Shown here piece by piece: positions 58,980 through 64,000 of a DNA stretch of 64,000 nucleotides. The stretch spans positions 33,385,844 to 33,449,843 of the forward strand of contig OX457052.1 of assembly GCA_949752735.1 (NCBI GenBank), in the 5' to 3' direction. Made by a program: the position numbers and the translations under genes. Positions within the stretch are counted from its first letter, which is position 1; each line of letters begins with the position of its first letter. The stretch comes from Lumbricus terrestris. Its lineage: Eukaryota; Annelida; Clitellata; Crassiclitellata; Lumbricidae. Below the pieces are notes generated by a model that did not search any database, was not told the DNA's origin, and worked only from the letters and a program-made list of their open reading frames with translations.

Positions 58980-59660
58980 ACCAACTTTTCGTTGCTAAAT
59001 TCTTCCGTCTACTGGAATTCAGTGAAAGAATTGTGGAAAAATAACTGGGGGGTTTGGACTATGATCCACTAGGAATTACGGTGTGAAAAGAAGACTTTGC
59101 TATGTGTTCTAAGAAAGACTGGGGGTTGAAACACCTCTGAAATTCTCACCCTGCTGGAATGTGTAGTCCTCTGAAAGGCACCATTTCTATTATACAGGTC
59201 GTGATCGCAGTGTTTCCAATTCTGATAAGCTCATCCTCTTACGGAGCAGGACCAGAGCTTTTGCTGATGACAACAGCGTTGATGGCGGCCACGTAAACAA
59301 AACCTGGCAAACATGTTGACTAGCCCAGGCGCAAATTGAACCGGTCGTTATTTGGCAAAAGTGCACCTGAGAGGCTTTATGCATCGCTGTGCTGCGCTTC
59401 GTGGCCAATCTTATCCAGGTTGTGTTTTTCAGAAACTTATCGGAGCTCCAGTAATTATTTGCTTAACAAGTAAACACGTGTGCTGCCGAAACAACTGCTT
59501 TTGTTACTCTGTTATTCACCGACCATGGTGTACCAGGGTATTTATTTATTCTATTGGTTGATTTATACAGCGCTCTGTTTTCCGTCGCTGTCCAGAGTGT
59601 CCATAAAATATTCTGCTCATATATGGAGAGTCTGAAGATTGCCGCAACAATGTTTTCTGG
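58980..59660. other. Spacer with no gene seen
   Basis: Unique sequence; frames of 60-97 codons are not recognised. Confidence 0.4.
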
Positions 59661-59671
59661 GCACATCAGTG

Positions 59672-60202
59672 GGTGTCCGGACAATTCGTCCCCGGACAAT
59701 TCGTCCCGGACAATTCGGACCGGACAATTCGTCCCGGACAATTCGTCCCCGGACAATTCGGACCGGACAATTCGGACCCGGACAATTCGGACCGGACAAT
59801 TCGGACCCGGACAATTCGGACCGGCTATAGCCTACTTTAGCCTCAGACTATGCGTGACTTGTCCATTCTGGAGTAGGCCAACCTATTGCTTTCCAAATAT
59901 ACCTTTAATGTCATAGCCAAGTGAGGTAACGTGTTATATTATGTTTAGGCCTACATTTGCTTTGAGAAAAATGAAATAATTTTCAATTTCGAATTGAATT
60001 TTAATGCGCAGCAGTATCTCCGGTCGACATCTGTATACGGTAATGGTGTCCGGGACGAATTGTCCGGGGACGAATTGTCCGGTCCGAATTGTCCGGGGAC
60101 GAATTGTCCGGGACGAATTGTCCGGTCCGAATTGTCCGGGGACGAATTGTCCGGTCCGAATTGTCCGGGACGAATTGTCCGGGGACGAATTGTCCGGGAA
60201 CC
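59672..60202. mobile_element. 531-bp element with tandem-repeat inverted termini
   Basis: The left terminus is about 150 bp of CCGGACAATTCGTC/CCGGACAATTCGGA units (59672-59823). The right terminus is the inverse array (60047-60202) of GACGAATTGTCCGG. The outer ends are GGTGTCCGGACAATTCG and the inverse of GGTTCCCGGACAATTCG. A perfect 8-bp duplication CATCAGTG lies at 59664-59671 and 60203-60210. The roughly 220-bp centre is unrelated AT-rich sequence without a gene. TSD length fits hAT or Merlin; the GG start would favour Merlin, which I cannot confirm. Confidence 0.88.
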
Positions 60203-60214
60203 CATCAGTGACAT

Positions 60215-60555
60215 CATATCGTCATGATACCGAAAGTTTATAATTCTCCAAATTTCTAAAGCGCCACTATAAATGTATGAAGTTCCCCCCGTGCATCAAC
60301 ATTTGTAACAGAGAGGCTCAAACCCGTCACATAATATTATCGATTTCCGACCTCTCAAATCAGAATGAGAACATTTGTTTTCTAACTAAGGTCATACTAA
60401 TTTGATTCTTGCAGTGAGGAAATGAAGTAACATGTTGCGGAACATTCGCATCATCAAAATTTTCAGAGACCATTATTTGCTTACTCTGCAATTTTGCTGG
60501 ACAATAAATGGATATGTTCAGTATCAAACAGATCACACGGCATCAAAGTCGGGTC
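60215..60555. other. Spacer with no gene seen
   Basis: Unique sequence. Confidence 0.45.
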
Positions 60556-60572
60556 AGTATACTTTAGAAGTA

Positions 60573-61069
60573 TAGAAAATAAGAAGTTGGTCCTGGGCAC
60601 GACGTTAAACTGCATCCATCCTCCGCCACAGGGAACCAACAATGTTCCTGTGCCGGTCCTAAGCCCGGACAAAAGGAGGAAGGTTTGCCAGATGGGTGGC
60701 GATACGCTGGCAGTAAAAGACCAAGACGATTGAAATCCGCAAAAACCATGGCAAAAGTGACATAGCGACCCAGATGCTTCAAGGTGTCATGATGTGGAGC
60801 TGACATGCACAGGCCGGTCAGGACAGACCAGTGGAGAGAGTCGGGGGAGAGCGTGGGACACATACGGGCATTGACCCAGGTTGTCCTTCATGCCTCTCTT
60901 CCAATATTCTCTTCAATCAGACAAGGTGATCTAGCTACTCCAAGATGTTAATGGTATGGACCTGCTGACCGGACCGGTTGAAGCTGGGCAACATGACGCG
61001 AGACAGACTCAGACAGAGAGTGGCATCGGACCCCTACGGGCTTTTGGCCCAAGGATTTTGATGATGATG
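60573..61069 (+). mobile_element. RTE-like retroposon 3' end with (GAT)n tail
   Basis: The block GTGCCGGTCCTAAGCCCGGA then AAAAGGAGGAAGGTTTGCCA near 60650-60690 and the end GGCTTTTGGCCCAAGGATTT followed by TGATGATGATGA are typical of RTE-type LINE 3' regions. Exact 14-bp target duplications ATACTTTAGAAGTA lie at 60559-60572 and 61070-61083. No reverse transcriptase is left, so this is a 5'-truncated copy or a SINE using the same tail. Confidence 0.8.
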
Positions 61070-61264
61070 ATACTTTAGAAGTAATGGCGAATTCATGGGC
61101 AACTGCTGAATTTAAGAATATTCTGTACTGTCGATCCGTTTCAACAATAAAATTTTCAGCTTCCAGAACAATAATGTTAAATATAGGCTAACGACTGTGT
61201 TGATCGATAGGTGGCGATTAATGACACAAGTAGTCGCTAGAGTTCGGTTTGGATGACTCTTGTG

Positions 61265-61688
61265 CAGGGATGCCACTCATAGCTTCTTCCACATAGATCT
61301 AGGTATTTTCGGTCTTGTCTAGGTTTCTAGGTTTCTTTGGTCAGGATCTAGCCTTTTTTCACTCGGCGGTTTTTTCGACTTTTAACATACAAATTTATTT
61401 CTTCAAACTGAAAATGCACAAAAGTCGTGAAAAAATCGAAAATTTTGTGAATTTGGACCAAAAATTGCAAATTTTGGAGCGAAAGACAAAAAAGGACATA
61501 AAAAATTTTCCAGAAGAAAAATAGAGTAACTTTTTATCATTGGACAACTAAAATAAGGTCGTCAGAAATTTCAAGCTGGAAAATTGGAAAAATCCATGTA
61601 TTTTACAGGAAAATCGCCAATCTAGCCTTTTCTAGCCTTTTTTTCGACCGGATCTGACCTTTTTTCAAAATGTAGAGTGGCATCCCTG
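61265..61688. mobile_element. 424-bp hAT-like MITE
   Basis: TIRs CAGGGATGCCACTC and GAGTGGCATCCCTG, exact inverses, with a perfect 8-bp duplication CTCTTGTG at 61257-61264 and 61689-61696. The interior is A/T-rich and contains, on the minus strand, GAAATTTCTGACGACCTTAT, the module shared with other MITEs here. A 69-codon plus frame is not meaningful. Confidence 0.92.
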
Positions 61689-61699
61689 CTCTTGTGTAT

Positions 61700-62205
61700 A
61701 TACTTTCCTTGATAAATGGCGGACAACAAGTCGCGTCACATTATTGTTATATTCGTTTAATGGTAACAAAAACTGATAGACACACCGCTATCAGGTACAA
61801 AAAGCAGTTTATCAAATACAATATAATACCTATAGAATGTCTTTAGCCTTGACTGGTTTTATTTGTCTTTGGATGTCTCAAAGTCTGTCACAAAGTTCTT
61901 TTAAGTTAATAATCTCGTTATTGAATTACAAAAACTAATCTTTTCCAATCGTTGGTTTTTCTATCATATATTATAGGAAACGATAAGCGACGAGTTTGAG
62001 ACCAGGCGCCACATTTAAGACTGAGAGGAAGCTCTTGAAGTATGTTGATCATGTGCCCAGACGTAAATTATTGAGGAGACGTGAATTATTGACAATTCGC
62101 TACACCATTTTCCAAAAACTTGAAGTCACCAACAGCACTTTGTTGTAGGACCGGTTTCTCTCTTATAGTTTTAGACGGGTATTAGATCAAGTCACAGCTT
62201 CGTTC
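61700..62205. other. Spacer with no gene seen
   Basis: Unique AT-rich sequence. Confidence 0.45.
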
Positions 62206-62211
62206 ACTGCG

Positions 62212-62264
62212 GAGATTTATATGCGATCCTTAACGTTACTACTCAGAAGCACTCCCGAGTCCTG
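62212..62264 (-). mobile_element. LINE/SINE tail fragment
   Basis: The reverse complement GTCAGGACTCGGGAGTGCTT then CTGAGTAGTAACGTTAAGG resembles the CR1/L2-like and SINE-A tail. Confidence 0.5.
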
Positions 62265-62299
62265 ACAGACAAACCCGACTAAGCAGGACGAATTGAAGA

Positions 62300-62446
62300 C
62301 TACAATAAAGTTAGTAAAACAATTGTTACTACGAGCAATTGTTTTGTTTTTTCTTATTTAAGTGGATAAATAACCATTAAAAAAACTTTTTTTCGAGGCC
62401 AATGGGGGGAGGTTTAACTCCGAAACCCCCCTTGTCTACGCCACTG
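62300..62446. mobile_element. hAT-like MITE, right part
   Basis: Homologous to 44222-44362 through ACAATTGTTACTACGAGCAA, TTTTCTTATTTAAGTGGATA and the end CCCCTTGTCTACGCCACTG. The left half is missing. Confidence 0.7.
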
Positions 62447-62449
62447 ATA

Positions 62450-62850
62450 AATTGCGTCTGAACACTGTAGACTTCAGGTATCTAAATTTGCTGAGTCTTT
62501 TCATCAAAAACTTTCCACAGGCTATGATATACTCGTGCCAAAACTTTCCGCTGTCAGCGCTGCAGAGGTCAAGCGAAACGTGTTCAAATTTATCGGCATT
62601 GTGCGTCTATACGACTCTATCGTAAACGCTTATTTAAGGCTCTTTTATGTGACATTCTTTCATGGATGTCAAAAGTCAGATGAAAATTCACGACTTGCTT
62701 TTAAGCGTCTCAATGTAACTCGGCACTATAGAGTTCTGTTAACAAAAGGGCGGATGACAAACGGTTTTGTGCGTTAACAATAACCCTTTGTGTAAACCGG
62801 GCGAAACCCACTTTGTCTAGTCAGTTCCGCAGTTGTTGCTGTTCTCGAGC
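62450..62850. other. Spacer with no gene seen
   Basis: An 80-codon plus frame at 62535-62777 has no recognised feature. Confidence 0.4.
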
Positions 62851-62852
62851 TT

Positions 62853-63670
62853 TGCCAGACCTAAGACTTGTGAAGGAGGAGGGTATCTCTTATAACCTCT
62901 GTTACGACCCAGTGTCCTCGAACCGTAACTAAATAACCAGCTGTAATTATAATAATATGACTAACAACTTTCACAAACAATTCCACCGTTGCCAGAAAGC
63001 ATGGGCTTACGTCTGCAGAAAGAAGTTTGGGGTTCCATTTGGGGTCTCCATTTGGGGTTCCATTTGGAGTTTACATTTGGGGTTTACATTTGGGGTCGCA
63101 TTTCAGGTTTCCATTGGCCCATTGGGGAGGAATTCCATTTTGGGTTTCCAATGGGCATGGCCTCAAAATAAACAGTATCATTTTTTAAAGTTGGAGAACA
63201 ATTCTTGGATTTTGAGCCGGTAAGTCCACAAATTCCGTCTATGCCAAGAGACGCCAGTCCTAAGCTGGGATAAAGTAGGGGCGACGCTTATCTTCACCCA
63301 TAGTCGAATAGAGGCGTCTAAGCCCCAGACATACAGCGGAAATATTACTCCACCGGGAGAGTCCTGAGCCCAATAATAATCCTTGTTTCTTTCCATGGAA
63401 ACCAACTACCCCTTACTCTGATGGTGGTAAAACGTGGAACTCTTCCGATAAGCGTCTTGGTTGTGACACAACTCCGTTGCATAGCAACCAACCAACTACC
63501 CTACGTGTGTAAACTGTGGTATCGCCAGTCCCAAGCCCTATAAAAAAGGAGGGAGACGCTCATCATCTTTGATATGACGCACTGTCGTTAAACAGCGACT
63601 AACCAAACCGGTGGAATCGCCAGTCCCAAGCCTGTACAGAGGGGAGGGCGACTCTAATCATCGTTGTAAG
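62853..63670 (+). repeat. Cluster of four dispersed repeat C copies
   Basis: Copies start near 62853, 63251, 63522 and 63617, each with a GCCAGTCCCAAGCC-like start, GGAGGAGGG(C/A)GACGCT and ATCATCTTTG. The consensus resembles the GTGCCGGTCCTAAGCCCGGA block of the RTE-like copy at 60573. Confidence 0.65.
63028..63155. repeat. GGGTTTCCATTT tandem repeat
   Basis: About eight diverged 12-14-bp units, GGGGTTCCATTT, GGGGTCTCCATTT and GGGGTTTACATTT, ending in GGGTTTCCAATGGG. Confidence 0.85.
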
Positions 63671-63674
63671 GGCT

Positions 63675-64000
63675 GGTAAATCGTAGTTCGACAGCAATAA
63701 TCACCTGACTCTTATTATAAAGCTCGGCAGCGTCCGTCAGCGTGCTCACCAAGATGGAACGAACGGCTTTAGAAATTACGACGACGTAATAGCATCGGTC
63801 TCCATTCGATGCCACCATTGCAGCGGATATGGCGAGAGGTCATGCAACCAGAGGAGCAGGAGGAGGCATGTCATAATTATAGACGACAATATTTACAGCA
63901 GGAAAATCATGGCAAGCAAATACACTTGGTAGATATAGAGAGGCATGGCTGTAGGTATTGAATTTGTGGTCAAACGTTGAACCCCTGGACCCTTGGGAAA
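63675..64000. other. Spacer with no gene seen
   Basis: Unique sequence to the window end. Confidence 0.45.

Overview
This window looks like non-coding, repeat-rich nuclear DNA from a metazoan, most plausibly a marine invertebrate; the species cannot be named from the sequence. The evidence is eukaryotic mobile DNA: tRNA-headed SINEs with Pol III A and B boxes, CR1/L2-like and RTE-like LINE 3' ends, Tc1/mariner and hAT-like DNA transposons, MITEs with 8-bp target duplications, and a degenerate (CCCTAA)n block matching the metazoan telomere repeat. No operons, no host exon with convincing splice context and no rRNA or functional tRNA genes were found. All recognisable coding sequence is transposon-derived and mostly broken. 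Nearly all long open frames lie in microsatellites.

Layout. 0-2 kb: GA/CA repeats, then a 67-bp satellite. 2-4 kb: a LINE 3' end split by a MITE, then a (CT)n run. 4-8 kb: ACAT, GACA, CTT and TCTG arrays. 8-13 kb: quieter DNA with a SINE tail, four AGGTCA/TGACCT palindromes and a MITE with 69-bp internal repeats. 13-17 kb: SINEs and GGAT arrays inside an inverted repeat. 17-20 kb: a 2.1-kb TIR transposon inside a TATG array. 20-25 kb: minisatellites, LINE ends, ATC/CAC arrays and two SINEs. 26-32 kb: two more TIR transposons of the same style, at the edge of and inside an ACAT array; the first carries a nearly full-length broken transposase. 33-35 kb: a mariner remnant interrupted by a MITE. 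36-40 kb: a 1.5-kb polypyrimidine tract facing a 0.77-kb polypurine tract. 40-48 kb: TG, GA and TATG arrays, SINEs and MITEs. 49-57 kb: three CR1/L2-like LINE ends, a hAT-like element with a hairpin, a telomere-like block, and ACAT arrays split by a LINE. 58-64 kb: two retroposon ends with ATTG tails, an element whose terminal inverted repeats are themselves tandem repeats, an RTE-like 3' end with a 14-bp target duplication, another hAT-like MITE and clustered short dispersed repeats.

The parts seem to interact in three ways. SINEs and CR1/L2-like LINEs share the same 3' tail, suggesting the LINE machinery moves the SINE. Many LINE and SINE 3' ends run straight into different microsatellites, so retroposon tails may seed the arrays. 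A transposon group with TAGGGTGG ends appears to use (ACAT)n arrays as target sites.
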